In this document: positions 23,054 to 35,708 of the stretch, in pieces
How positions within the stretch are numbered: position 1 is the stretch's first letter
How the letters are laid out: every line of letters begins with the position of its first letter
Assembly: GCA_026419785.1 (NCBI GenBank)
Contig: JAODTK010001610.1
Span: 124,001-188,000, forward strand
DNA: 64,000 bases
Source: Sclerodactyla briareus
Lineage: Eukaryota > Echinodermata > Holothuroidea > Dendrochirotida > Sclerodactylidae
Direction: 5' to 3'
Position numbers and translations under genes: made by a program
The notes under the pieces: model-generated
Told to the model about the DNA's origin: nothing
Seen by the model: the letters and a program-made list of their open reading frames with translations, nothing else
The model's database searches: none

Positions 23054-24844
23054 GTTAGTGCAGAGTTACTTAAAATGTTTTCAGCACGTGCGCGGGATGT
23101 GATGCAATCGGTTATCCGGGGGAACACAATGTGCTCTCGGCCAGCACTTGTATAGACAATTATTGTGCCCAAAAAGACAGGAATGCCGCGAGAGCGGAGA
23201 ATAATGTATGTCCTCGAGCCCCCTTGTTTCGGAAACGGGACACGTGAGGGCAAACAGGAGGGGGGTTGGGGGGGGGGGGGGCTCGACGATTGATTGTGTC
23301 ATATCATTCCCCCCCAATTTATGGAGGAGGGTAAACTCCAGCATCGCTGTATTGTGTATAGATGACAGTAAACAACTTGAGAGCAAATTGCTGTCCATAA
23401 AATTGGTTGGAACAGTTATACGAGGCATGTTTATGAAATTCCTCAAATTTCTGTGATGTTCGAATTGAGCGAATTGAGTGGATGAGGCGAACGGAAATGA
23501 GAACGTAAATGCTGAGGGGCATGGTTAGCGAAACAACACGCCTGCACTGTAGCCCGCTTGGCGAGTGGAAGGGAATTACTACTAACCATTTGTTTTAGCA
23601 ACCGGTTTATATAATTCTGATCGATCCTACGCGTAATCTGTCTTATATTACTTATTTATCGAAGAAGATGCAAGCCACAATTGAATCGGAATCCCTCGAT
23701 AATTTCCTTGCCATGGGAGTAGTAAGCGCAAGATGCAACTGGTTGTACACAATTCTTGTATTCGTTTAGTCACCAGCGGCCGCATGTAACGCGAGCGCTT
23801 TTGCAAATTAGATTCGTCATTTTCCCATTTTTTTTTGGTACCATGTACGAGAATATGGTCAATATGGACATGATTATTACACAGAAGTTATTCACTACCA
23901 GACTTACACGTTAGAAACCTTTTAGAAACATCAACCACTAGAATGGTCGCAGAACGAGAACTAATAATTCCACTTGGTACCAGTTGAACTTGCATCTGCG
24001 ATTTTATCCTAGCCTCTAATCCTTCCCGGAATCATCTCAGGCAACGATCACAAACATGCTTTTCTATCGCACCAGCCACTCAGCGTCATGAATATTACAA
24101 TACATCAACCAAAATGATGGGAAAAAAGGGAACGAAAATAAGCTGAAGTGGAACGATCCATCCCCCCCGCGAGTGTTAAGTTGTAAAGGCGTTGCAACGT
24201 ATGAGGCGCAATAGTATCAAGATATGGAAACATTCAACCCCCCCGCTGCTCACCGTTTGCACGGGGCCCGGGATAGAACTGAATGCAGGCCATGGATTTC
24301 CAAGTATCGGCAACGCACGGTGTGCAGGTGTGGTCTTCCATTGCAGCTTCATGCTTGTGTGCAGGTGGTGGTATTGCGAAGAAAGAGGATAAACGGTTAG
24401 ATGAACAAACTCCAGGAAAATCTAGCCACCCTTTTCGCGATTATTTCGGTAGGTCCTATCGACCATTAAATCATGCAGATTAGGGCAGGGAAGAGCAGAT
24501 TTTCCAGGAATAGACTAGACTTACCAGGAATCTTCAGAAGGCTTGAGATGAAAGTCTCCTGATCGTTAGTGAAACGGGAAATATACTAACCTTTTGTTAA
24601 TAGCATGGGGCAAAATTGTAAACTGCTTAACAGTTGTAAATTGCGTTTGATTGAAGGCATATTTTGCTTATTTATTCTCCAAACCCTGTTCTATTTCGCT
24701 ACTCCATTAAGTGATCCGATGTTAATATTCTATTACACCTGTACATATCAATGTTTATTTTGTTTATTTCAGTTGTGAAATAAGTTACAAGGGGGGGAAC
24801 ACGCACTTGCACCGTGGGGGTCTTAACACTACCCTACTTTCAAG
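23054..24844. other. Intron-like single-copy DNA
   Basis: Contains G and C homopolymer runs (near 23265-23281 and 22791-22802). A frame at 23208-23456 ends in a lysine- and leucine-rich stretch (SKQLESKLLSIKLVGTV) but lacks a clear acceptor. Nothing else is supported. Confidence 0.35.
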
Positions 24845-24956
24845 GAGTCTCCATGCAAAAACATATTCTTCACACGCCACGTCTCGTAACGGCTTGTACC
24901 CTGCAATTACTTCTAGACTGTGCATCCGCACCCCCCCCTACGCTGCCCAATCAACA
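24845..24956 (+). CDS. Possible exon E, phase 1 start, end uncertain
   Basis: The acceptor CCCTACTTTCAAG gives phase 1, as exon D requires. It reads VSMQKHILHTPRLVTACTLQ, then LLLDCASAPPPTLPNQH. The C8 run at 24931-24938 could hide a frameshift. Donor choices are GTGCAT (24920), GTGATT (24957) and GTAGCG (24964); none is strong, so the right end is a guess. It could equally be a chance frame. Confidence 0.3.
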
Positions 24957-25064
24957 TGTGATTGTAGCGGGGTTTAAGACGTACAGACTACATTTCACTA
25001 TAGACATATTCATATAAAGAACAATTACCGTTATAATAACAATATGAAGCAATAGAATTTCAAC

Positions 25065-28000
25065 AGTTTGGTCTCGCCTGAACTTTTTCAAGGAGAGACA
25101 TAGTGGTCACTTTGTTGTGTGTTGTCTGTTGTCTGTCTGTCTGTCTGTAGTCTGTCTGTCTGTCCGTCTGTCTGTACCGATGTGCGGTTAGATTCTCCGA
25201 ACAGGTGACGCCATTCAGGTGGACCTTCTTGAGGGAGGTGTGCGGTTGAAGAGTTGCCGATTTTGTGCATTCCATTTTCGGCCCAAAAAGACCATTCTCA
25301 TTTGCATAAATGCATATTTAATGAAAATTGGTCCGGAAGCTTGTGTACAAGATATCTATGATCGGTAGAGGCAGTGGTGATTGCCGTTCAGGCTATATAA
25401 CACATATGAAGGTACACAAATTGATCGCTTCCTGGCATGATATAGATAAATAAGTAGTCTAATTGCATTATTTCTGCGAGATTTGAAGTTTGTTGGCTTT
25501 ACGAAACTTGGTTGCGAGATGGTTTATCTATAGTCCAATGAATTGACAGTAGGGATGAGGGCCAAGGGCATTCAATGTTACTAATTCTGTTCATCAAGGG
25601 TCACTTGGGGTCAAAAACTGTTTTTGGCCGTAATCGAAGAAGAATTGAATGTCTGTGGAGGCTGGAAGGTTCACCATGGCTATAATTGTTGACCTTGCAT
25701 GTGTGTGAACTCTGACCTCATTTACCTCTGTCGGGGGGGTCATGTGGTAAAGGTTGGTCTTGAATATAAATGTGCTATTTAAGGAGGGACAGCAAAAACC
25801 AAATAAGAAGGCAGGAAACTGGTAATTTTTGGATATGTGATTAGAGGTGTGCTTTCTGGAGGAGACAACTCCCGCTTCGATCGGAAGCATACTTTGGTAG
25901 TTACAATGGGGTCAAAGTTAATTTATAGCTTTTTCGCATAACAGTGGGCGTGTTCATTGGAATGCATATGCTTCTAGGAGCGGATGCATCACATGGAGAT
26001 AAACAATTTATAAAGCCGCCATGTCATTGAAGGTCATCAAGGTCACTTAGGGTCAAAAACTGAATTTAGTGACATTTTTGGCAATAGCATGGGATGTTCA
26101 TCCGAATGCAAAATGCTCCTAGGAGGGAGTGTATAACATGGAAGTTACAATTTTAAGAAAAACTGCAAATGGCATTTAAGGTCATCCAAGGTCACTTAAG
26201 GGTCAAAAAACGTTTTCTGGCAGTAATCGAAGAAATGAATGGCTGTGGAGGCTGGAAGGTTCACCATTTGTGATTATAATTGTTGACATGCATGTGGTGA
26301 CATCATGACCTCATTGGACCCTGTGGGTGGGTTCATTGGTCAGGATGAGTCTTGAATAAAGTGCTTATTTAAGGAGGAACAGGCACAAAAAATAGAAAAC
26401 TGGGTATTTTGGAATATGTGAAGAGGTGGGCTTTATGGAGGAGACCAACTCCCGCCTGCGATCGGAGCCTTACTTTGGTAGATTACAAGGGGTCAAAGTT
26501 TATTTAATAGCTTTTTCGCAAAACATTGGGCGGGTTCATCGGAATGCAATACGCTTCTAGGAGCGGAGCATCACATGGAGAGTCAACAATTTTATAAAAA
26601 CCGCCACATCATTGAAGGTAATCAAAGTCATAGGGGTCAAAAACTGAATTTAGACTTTTTGGCAATAAGAAATGGGCATGTCCATCAGATAGCAAAAAGT
26701 CCTAGGAGTGGATGTATCACATGGAGAGTTACAATTTTCATAAAAAAATGCATGTCAGGAAAGGTATTCAAGCGTCACTTAAGGGTCAAAAACTGTTTTT
26801 CTGGCCATAACGGAGAATGAATATTGTGAGGCTGGAGGTTAACTATTGTCATATAATTGTTGACCTGCATGTGGTGACCTCTGACTCAATTTGACCTCTG
26901 TAGGTTGGGCATGTGGTTTTAACGTTGAGTCTGAATGATGGTGCTTATTTAAGGAGTACGGGCAAAAAAATAGAAAACTGGTATTTTTGGATATGTGAAG
27001 ACTTGTGCTCATGCGAGGGAGACCAACTCCCTCTCTGATCGGAAACAACTTGTTAGTTACAGGGGTCAAAGTTCAATTAATAGGCTTTTTGCAATAAAAT
27101 TAGGGGTGTTCATTGCACTGCAATATGCTTCTAGGAGGGGATGCATCACATGGAGAGAAACAAGTTTAATAAAAACCGTCAGTAATTGGGTGGAAGGTCA
27201 TCAAAGGTCACGTAAGGGGAAAAAACTGATTATAGTACTTTTGGCAATAGCCACTGGAATGTTCATCAGATGCCAAAATGCTCTAGATGTTTGTGGATTA
27301 ACATGGAGAGTTACATATTTTCATAAAAACTGCCATGTCATTAAAGGGTCATTCAAGGTCCACTTAAGGGCGTCCAAAAATGTTTTCTGGCCCTAATCGG
27401 AAAATTGAATATCTGTGAAGCTGGAAGGTTCACCATTGTGATATAATTTTGACTGCATGTGTGTGACCTTGACCTCAATTTGACCTCTGTCGGGGGGTCA
27501 TGGGGTGTTTTAAGGTTGAGTCTTGATAAATAAATGGCTTATTTAAGGAGTACGGGCCAAAGAAAAAAACTGGTTATTTTTGGATATGTGTAGACCTTGT
27601 GTGTTCTTGATGGAGGAAACCAAATCCCGCTGCGATCGGACGCAATACTTTGTGTCTACAAGAGGTCAAAGTTAAATTTAATAGCTTTTTCGCAATACAT
27701 TAGGCGTGTTCATTGTGAATTCCTCATGAAACTTGGTGGAGATGGTTACACCTTTGATCCTGATTTAACAACAGTGTAAAGGTCATATAAGGTCAATTTA
27801 ATGTGAATAATTTGCATACAATTACACAATGTTTTCGAATTTTGTTAAATGAGAGTAGTAAGGAGTAACAATTGGAATGAATGCAGCTAGGGTTGCTCAG
27901 GAGAGATTTGTCATGGTATTTTGGGGTTTCAGTAATCAAACAACAGCTATAGACAAGGTTAAAGGTCAAAGGTCAGCTTAGAAAATAATGTGCTTATTTT

Positions 28001-29270
28001 AGGAGGTACACGGCCAACAGAAATAAAAACGTGTCGATTTTTGGATATGATGATATTTATATCTGACATAGACGAAACAAACTCTAGCTTCAATCTGACA
28101 CCTGGTCTTAAAGTACAAAGGGGGTAAAGGTGATTTTAACCTTTGTGGCGATAGCATAGGTTGTTATGTTACATGAGACATAATGCTTTGGGGCTTGGTG
28201 CATTCACATTGAGGCAAGCATTTCCATAAAAAAACCGTATGTCATCAAAGGTCATTCTGAGGTCAAAAACTGCCAAATATTAACATTTTATGATCATTTA
28301 GTTACTGTGTGTTATATAAACTGAAATTTCGGGATGCTGCATATGATTAGGGTAACATTTTGCATGAAAAACCGTTATGTCATCAGTTCATCAAGTCACT
28401 TATGACACAAACTGGTCAAATAAATAACATTTACTGCAAACAAGGCCAGAGGACTGTACGCTACTGCTTACGAATGGTTTAGTCTTGGGCACCCTAGCTG
28501 ACCAAGCATGATGCTGGAAATCGCTTATTATTATCGATGATACAAGAACAGAAATGTTTTACTCATTTCAAACCCCTCAGGCATGTTATTCCATTCATCG
28601 TAAACTAGGATTCCCATCTGTGACAGACCGAGATTTCGCCATTGTCAAAACTGCATTTGAGGTTCACATCAGCCTGTCATAACCTTTTCTGGGCCCCATA
28701 CACTGACAATATAAAATTGTAACAATCAGTCATTTGTTTCTTACTCCAGGCACATATTCAAGAATGGAAGGGGTGTCAGGTGTAACCTGCAGTAGCTCTG
28801 GGTGTAGAGGGGGGAGGGAGCGTAACGCCTTGTAGCACTTATTGTCATAGCTTCAGCTACAGTAGGGCCTACATGTCCATAATTAGATGCTTATTCCACT
28901 TTCGACAGGGGATGTGAGAGGGGGTGGTGTGAACTACCTAGGGAGTTGATGGACGTAGTAGATGTAGAGATGTATAAAGGGCATACTCTTTTGATGATAT
29001 ATCTAGGATAAACTTCTTAGATTTAGGGTTCATTACATGGTTTGGACAATTACAGTAATCTGAAGGGAACTATTAATAGGAGTATGGTTTATATGGGAGG
29101 GACAGTAGGGTGTTGTCAATTGATGGCAATGAATGTTGGAAATATTTAAGAGGTATGGGATATTAAAAGCAACAATGAATGCCAGTTGTAATTGTTGCCA
29201 TGGTGACTAAAGAAGAAATCACTGATCGCGCAACCAGGCGAGACACTGGGGGCGACTAGCCTTGTAAATC
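25065..29270 (+). repeat. Large dispersed repeat, copy 2, with internal tandem expansion
   Basis: Sister of 8704-11430 in the same order and orientation. It starts GTCTCGCCTGAACTTTTTCA, has a GTCT microsatellite (25120-25177), and ends ATCGCGCAACCAGGCGAGAC then ACTGGGGGCG. It also holds 25560-27720, where the anchor TAATCGAAGAA..TGAATG recurs at 25631, 26224, 26808 and 27394, a period near 588 bp. Each such unit splits into two related halves, both with CTAGGAG, CACATGGAGAG, AAGGTCATCAAGGTCACTTA and GGGTCAAAAACTG. Copy 1 lacks this array. Confidence 0.85.
27963..27975 (+). promoter_or_regulatory. Perfect DR1 AGGTCA site in the repeat
   Basis: AGGTCA, one A, AGGTCA. Orthologous position to the 9493 site in the sister repeat copy. 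The layout suits RXR/HNF4/COUP-type receptors; activity is untested. Confidence 0.35.
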
Positions 29271-31340
29271 AAAGCCTTTAAAACTCAAATGTTGCAGCTC
29301 GACGCGGAATAATGAGTAAAGTCATTTTCATGAATCGGAATAGGCAGCATTAATAACGAGGAAACTGGAGTCATTATGTTAACGGGAAGGAAAGGCGGGA
29401 TAACGAGCAACCAAGTCATGATTATGCCGCCGAAATAGACGAAGAATATGAGAAAAAAGGAAAAAAGTTAACAGCATGAGACGGTGCAATAAGACTAAGG
29501 AACTCATTATTACAGCACTGAAAAACTGACGGGAAGGTAACACCTGACTGCCTTGAATTTTGCCGCAAAATGGCGATAATTTTTAGTCCACCAAATTTAT
29601 TGGTGAGAAACGAGCAAATTTTCTCATTATGTGGCTTGGAACATAAGTTGTCAGGTGGTATAATGATTCTAGTGTTCGTTATCCGTAAGAATCAAGTTCA
29701 GACGAGTAATCATACAGCACCGAGCCTCTGAACGGGGGCAAAATGTAGTAACGGCAGTGAGGTACAGCCTGGGATTTTTCCAGTTCACGCGATTATGTTT
29801 GACCAGGCACTGGCTGCTGGCACTGGCTCGGCGCGCCGAGGACACGACCGAGATCGGCACGTGCTCGAGCCTGGAATGACAACCAGAATACACAATGAGC
29901 GTTCTAGTGCGAGTGCAGTATATTTATTCTTCGTGAACAGAAAAAAGTTTCGGAATAAAGATTTTCTCAAAAACTGACAATTGTTCAATTGTCGCACATG
30001 ATACACGTTGGTGAGTGATATGGTTAGAAAGCTGACACGGGTTTGAGTCTCTGTGAATAGCTTGCTGGGGGGGGGGAGGAGGGGGGAGAGGGGAGGAGAC
30101 ATATGGAAATGTAAGAGCAAGTTGACGGGAGGCTTACAGCCTCATTATTCAATCTTCTAAAGCCGAGTAGGATAGGTGGGATCGTCTGGCCCTAATGGGC
30201 GTGGGGATGGAGGATAAATGAGACAGTTTTCTCTTTTATTTTATCATATAGTACAGGTTGATATCGAACAAAAAACACAGTTGACAATGGCGCAAATTCA
30301 CATGAAACTACTGGTGAGAAGAAAAGAATGATACTTCAATTTAACCTGTACAAGTATGATTAAAAAGAGAAAACAATCAAAACACTATTTTTCGGCCCGC
30401 CGTCTGTGAAATCAAACGAGATCGTCGCTACTGATCACTTTGCCTATGCACATTCACGACCCAGTAATTCTGACTTTTCACGGTGATAGTAACTTGTAGG
30501 CCAGTGTTGCGGCTTGTCTCGTCCGCACGGAGATAACCGCGAGTATAACTTCCGCCACAATAAGTAATGATCACAGCAGGCGCACGGAGGAGCAGTATGC
30601 ACAGCTCGAGGAGAACAATAGCGAGTGTGCAGACGGCAGGCAGCCGTGATCGCGATGACCCGCTATGAATGGACGCCCGTGAGTAGGCGATTACTGCGGG
30701 AGACGCAAAGGAATTTAGATTAACGTCCCCTCCTTATATGAGGTTATGAGTTTTAATGTTTATGATGACAGTTGTGGTGGATCTTGATGGGACAATAGCT
30801 AATGCTATTGCGATTCCACCCGCTTACTGATATCTTGATGAGAATGGATATGTTGGTGGTGATGTTGATTATACCCACGGTAATGGCCAAGGGCGGCGAT
30901 CAGGAAAGGGATGCAATACCCCCCCTATTTGGGTGGGGGCATGTAATGCATCTGTCCCCCCCCCCCAAATATTTGAGCCTGACTGTTATATCGCTGACAT
31001 TGTATCCGACCTATCCAGCAGAACAGGTTTAAACAATGCACGATGACCTAAATGATCAAGCTGAGTGAATTCTGCTGCTCCATTTTCGAAATTTTTGCGC
31101 GCTGTGCGCGGCCCTGCGCGCGGGTATTTCATGTGTCGATAGTGTTCAGACATATGATGTGCCTTCTGCAGACATTATGAGTTCCTTACAAAAAATGCCT
31201 GAAATTTACTCTGGGTTGTTATTAATTACCAATGAAAGAAGGGTTCTCCTCCAATCCCTATCATTCACAAGCCTACTTCCACCAGCTTGGTGTGTTCTCC
31301 TTCATTGGACGTTGTCAAACAAATTGCTATCTTGAGGTGA
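29271..31340. other. Single-copy non-coding DNA, locally GC-rich
   Basis: 30400-30700 is richer in CG dinucleotides than its surroundings (CCGCCGTC, GTCCGCACGG, GGCGCACGGAGG), but no gene start can be placed there. The frame at 30802-31032 ends TLYPTYPAEQV before a possible GTTTAA donor. It also runs through a C-rich homopolymer and is not called. Confidence 0.35.
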
Positions 31341-31940
31341 AGGGGGTTGAGACGACGGGGGTAGGTCTACCACCTGGCGCGATCTGTGATTTCCATTTAT
31401 TCATGGTATGACCACTTGTTGAAAGTTGAGTGCACTGTGCACATACTATCACTATGGGGGCACACGGTGCGGCATCGAAAATGCAGCCAGGGAACGCCAG
31501 CCAGGGAAATTGTGTTGTCAGAGAGACATGATTCAAAATTCAAGTGGAGAAAAGGCTGTCCAAAAGTGGAGTCCAAATATTGCCTGAATGTTTAATGGAG
31601 TGCCCAAAAGTGTAACATTTGTTGTCTCCGAAGGGAAGAATATTGGGGCGACGGGGCTAAGTCTACCCAACTGGCGGGACCTGTGATTTGTTTTTGGCAA
31701 AATATGGTTCTTCGGCGATCAATTTATGGGTTGCGACTTTTAGATGGTTGCCTGCACGGTACACATACTAAGTGGGCAGGCACACGGTGCGGGTGGAAAC
31801 CCCATAAAATAGCCTTCGAAGATTCAGCCAGGGAACGCCACAATTTTGCAAAGACATGATTAAAATTTTTGGTGAAGACAGGTTTATATCCAAGATTGCC
31901 TGTCTTTTAGATGGAATGTCCAAAGTGAAAATTTTCGCGC
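31341..31940 (+). repeat. Two-unit tandem duplication of about 300-340 bp
   Basis: Shared landmarks in order: GACGGGG..GTCTACC (31354, 31650), CACACGGTGCGG (31461, 31781), CAGCCAGGGAACGCCA (31484, 31825), and GACATGATT..AAAATT (31526, 31854). Spacing grows from 296 to 341 bp because of indels. No other copy in the window. Confidence 0.75.
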
Positions 31941-32367
31941 AGTTGCGGTTTATTTCGGTGTTATACTCATTGGCCACAAGGCTGGCTTCAAGTAGAATGT
32001 TCCTCAAATGCGATGTGTTGGTCGCAAAGAAGATAAAAATGGGGGCCGTAATCTTTGAGTAAGAAAATCAGGCCGCCCTATCGTAAGTGATAGGTCAGAG
32101 AGGGGTCTTTGCAATGTGGATCGTTGGTCAAATTGGATCCTGGGAAATCTCGCGCTTCGCCGAACGTAGTGGTGGTGGCATGTCCCATTTCGATTGATCC
32201 TTTCATGACTGAAACCTCAACGCAAAAAACCTTGAAATTGATCCCTAAGGCGATAAGTTTTTAGAGAACCTCTCCTGAAATAAAAATTTGTTATCAATGT
32301 TAGCAATGCTGCTGACTGTCCCATAAGTCACGGGAAGTGCCGTTTCCTGCAATCTAGGGGGTCTGTC

Positions 32368-32425
32368 AAACGAAAAAAATCTGTGCGCTATGCGCCAACC
32401 TGTGGTGGCTCTCCGCTTAGATGGT
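32368..32425 (-). repeat. GCGCCA-hairpin repeat motif, minus-strand copy
   Basis: On the minus strand it reads CCATCTAAGCGGAG, AGCCACCACAGGTTGGCGCA, then TAGCGCACAG followed by a T run. It matches 44327-44380 including the CCATCTAAGCGGAG lead, and it matches shorter copies at 47059, 47636, 48157 and 48517. Confidence 0.7.
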
Positions 32426-33988
32426 ATTCATCTTCTCCGTCCCACCCAACCGCCAACACAAATCGCCCCCCTTGGTAATGGCCATGATGGCAATGCTGAC
32501 CTTGATAATGATCACACAAATTGTAGTGATAACGACGATGGTGGGAGGCAATGATCGCTGCCACCAATCAGCTTGGATGACATGTAACCAGAAAGCTAGG
32601 CAGGCCCAAATAGCTGAAATTCTCTCATGCTGCATCTCAAAAAGAACTGTAGTTGAATCAGCAACTGCAGACTGAAATTCAGGATATTAGGTTTCTTGAT
32701 CTCTCAGGTGCCATACCCATACGCAAGGGGAATGTGGGGGTCAAATCCCCCCTTGACCCATGTGTCCACGTTTCAGTTGACATTTTACAGCTGACCTCAA
32801 CCCCCCCCCCCCCTCCCTCCCTCCAAGACGAATCAGTACAGAATCGGTACGCCACTACCCTGTCCTTTGCTCTGTATCAATGAAGTCCTATATAACATCC
32901 CCATATAAATATTTTCACGTTTTTTCCACGGCACATGCCATCACATCAACCATACCCCCGTCGAGTGTTGACAGCATGGTCAGGTTACCGAACAGTGAGT
33001 AATCAGCTATCACTCTTTTAGGCTTACCTGCATGGGTAATGCACATCTCCAAAGTATGTTCACTTCATAAATGTTGATTATTTATAATATAACTTTAGGA
33101 AATGGCATAACTCGTAATGTATGTGATCCATGTTATGCACTCTCAGACGGTAGTGGCCTAATAATATAAACACTAGAAGCACCTGGGTCACAGGTGACTA
33201 ATTTATCTAAAATGCTTTTAGCACTCCATTGGAAAGATGTTATATATTGCATGTGATATTCTTCATTATCAGCTTTCGAGGCTCTGACTTGAAAAAATCC
33301 AATTCATGTTGATGTTCAAAAATTAACGTGCCCTTGACCATCCCCTGCAAATCATCTTAATGGGAATCTGGAAACACAAAATGGACTACATGCACTGTGG
33401 AATTCTTAAGTTTTGCCAATTTTCTAGGCACATTCATAACCTATATCATGTGCCGATGTGCATAACGTATTGCTCTAGATCGATCGGTTGCATGGCAGGT
33501 ATGAAAATATGCCATTATAGGTGTAGTAGATGTTGAAACATTTTATGCTATTTCTCCTCATCGAGTAACTAACTCTCATCCTGATACTGAGAGCTCCATG
33601 TGTTGATTTTTCATGTTGGTCTATTGTGTAAAGGCTCATAGCATTATATACATGTCTCCTAAGTTGTATAACTTTGATCTACATGTCAGAGTGACCCAGA
33701 TTATCAGGAATAGGGGGAATACACCATCAGCTCATCAGTGCCCGGTCGACATGAAAACTCAGAAATAAAATTAGCATCTTCGAAAGACGAGACAGATTAT
33801 TCAGTTTTGTTTGAATTGAAATATAATTGCCTCGTCTATAGCCTGAAGTTAATTGCAGTTATTCAGAGGAGGGGTAATACACCTTCTCTTCAATAGAGGA
33901 GCCATTGGCTTCCGGTTGCAGCAGTCGATATACGAACAGTGATTGATTAGTGGTGTCATGTGACATTCTGGAAGTCTTCTTTCCGTAG
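32426..33988. other. Intron-like non-coding DNA
   Basis: Contains an AT-rich single-copy stretch. A 76-codon frame at 32653-32883 crosses a CCCTCCCTCC tract and has no domain. No exon is called. Confidence 0.35.
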
Positions 33989-34095
33989 CTGCTCCCAGAC
34001 GACAATGACATGGAAGATTTTCTGTCTCACCTGTATACAAAAGTTCAGAAGGAGACCAAAGTTCTGTTCCCATGTGTGGGTAGAGTTGGTGCTCT
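33989..34095 (+). CDS. Candidate exon X, 107 bp, phase 0/2
   Basis: The acceptor is CTTCTTTCCGTAG and the donor is GTGAGA. The frame reads LLPDDNDMEDFLSHLYTK, then VQKETKVLFPCVGRVGA, and ends with CT, which the first base of exon Y completes to Leu. An earlier donor (GTAGAG at 34080) would give phase 1 and put exon Y out of frame, so the GTGAGA donor is preferred. An acidic start followed by an amphipathic helix-like stretch fits a helical-repeat protein. Family not recognised. Confidence 0.6.
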
Positions 34096-34514
34096 GTGAG
34101 AAGCATCGATCGTAAATTCCACTGTGACTGTTTCCATTTGTCCGTCCGTATGCATAATGCGCAACATGCTATGCGTATGAAGACCAAATGCTACTGTAAC
34201 TGTCCAAACATTCATCACGCAAAATAAAAGGGGAAATCCCTCATTTTCATGATATCTAGGACAACAGCTGTGTAGGCAGATTTGCTGGTTCCTTGCTGCG
34301 AGTAAGCCTCAATGTGGGTGGGAAATCGTCTCCCACATTTTGTTGGGGGTGGTGGAACTGATATTCAAATTTCCCCCCCCCCCAACTATGTTTGTTGTGC
34401 AACAAAGATAGGTTGATTTTAGTTGGTAAATACACCTTCTTTTTGTGAATCCTGTGTATTGCAAAGGGCTTGAATGTTTCTTACTTAATGCTGGCAGCAC
34501 TGCATAATATGTAT

Positions 34515-34622
34515 ATTTAAAATTTCATGCAAATGTCAATAAATGTAATGATTGTGAAGCGCTTTGAGATGTGGTTGCCACATGTAAGGCGCTATAAAAA
34601 TCAAAAATCGAAATCGAAATAT
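34515..34622 (+). mobile_element. SINE/LINE 3' tail fragment
   Basis: GTGAAGCGCTTTGAGATGTG..CATGTAAGGCGCTATAAAAATC followed by an AAATCG-type tail. The paired words GCGCTTTGAG and AAGGCGCTATA(T)AAA form the well-known 3' end shared by many invertebrate and vertebrate SINEs and L2/CR1-like LINEs. The 5' limit is not clear. Confidence 0.7.
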
Positions 34623-34785
34623 CATTCCATTGTCATTCACAGCTAGGCTATAATAGACATAGGCCGTATGACTTTGGCCAGATGCTTAGCCTAACCATCT
34701 GGCCTAACAGCAGTTATAAGCCACTGCTTAGCCTAACCATCTGGCCTTACAGCAGTTATGAGCCTCTGTTTTTGTATTGTACCAG

Positions 34786-34898
34786 GGATGTAGCTACGGC
34801 TGACGGTGGCTGGCAGGACCTTCTGGCACTTGGTAGTGCGCCAGAACTTGAAGCAGAAATGGAGCCATGCAACCCAGCACTAAACAAAATTATTGCCA
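34786..34898 (+). CDS. Candidate exon Y, 113 bp, phase 2/1
   Basis: The acceptor is GTTTTTGTATTGTACCAG and the donor is GTATGT. With exon X the join codes Leu. The frame continues DVATADGGWQDLLALG, then SAPELEAEMEPCNPALNKIIA, and its last base completes an Asn codon with exon Z. It is acidic with regular leucines. This is the middle of a three-exon chain whose phases all agree. Confidence 0.65.
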
Positions 34899-35248
34899 GT
34901 ATGTACATTAGTGTACAATGCACAAATATAACTGGTCCATGATGTGAAAACCCATCATCAAGTCCTGGTCATGACCTGCTGCTCATCCCAAACTCAAATT
35001 TCTCTAACTATAACCCTGTATCGCACATTACACACAGAGTGAGGGTTAGTGTTAGGATCAGTGTTAGAGTTAAGGTGGTGCTATGGGCAGTGTTTCTATG
35101 TAGAGACTTTTTTACAGATTGAGAGCATATTGTACATAGTGTGTTATAAAGGAGCATGGGCTGTCCTATTAACAGAGAGGCCTGAATCCATATGACTTAT
35201 TTTTGGTGTTTCTGACCTGATTCGGTTCTCAACCTCTCTCCCCCTCAG

Positions 35249-35708
35249 ATGAGTCAACGACCAGTGGCCAGTGCTCTAAGACGCTCGCCGACATACTCAG
35301 ACTTACGGTTCAGCAGAAGCAGGATATTGTGCTGATAATTAACTTGAGTCAGCATATGGTTGAGGTTATCTGTGGACTGCTAGGAGTACGAACCTACACA
35401 GCAGGATAGTTATGTCCAGTACATTCAGCTTGGAAGCATGGATGCCCTACAGCCTCTTAAAGATAAAGAAACTCAGCTCAACCAGGTGCCGCTAGCGCTT
35501 CTCCTCTATGAGCTGATGAAGGGTCTCCGTGGTCCTTCAGCCACAGAGAAGTCTAAGGATGCGGAGCACAAGCTGTCAGTGGTGGAGAAGCTCACTGACA
35601 TGATTCATTCAGGTCAAAACTGTCGTCTATGTCGGGCAATCTCTGCCAGCTGCAGACATTGGTGAACTGCAGGTCGTCATGAAGGGCCTACTAGAGCATC
35701 GGCGGTAA
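35249..35708 (+). CDS. Candidate exon Z, about 460 bp, two apparent frameshifts, possible C-terminus
   Basis: The acceptor is a strong pyrimidine tract ending CCCCTCAG. The first part reads ESTTSGQCSKTLADIL, then RLTVQQKQDIVLIIN, then LSQHMVEVICGLLG. Near 35383 the frame must shift by one base to continue EYEPTQQDSYVQYIQLGS, then MDALQPLKDKETQLNQ, then VPLALLLYELMKGLRG and so on. Near 35615 it shifts again to reach KTVVYVGQSLPAADIG, then ELQVVMKGLLEHRR and TAA. The coding-like sequence on both sides of each break suggests sequencing indels or a recent lesion, not separate genes. GTAATC at 35705 could instead be a donor, extending the gene. Leucine-rich helices resemble HEAT/ARM-like C-terminal regions; no family assigned. 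Confidence 0.65.

Noticed and set aside
30802-31032. RWD-like ending TLYPTYPAEQV before a GT
   Set aside because: The frame crosses a C homopolymer, lacks a believable acceptor, and the likeness is limited to a few residues.
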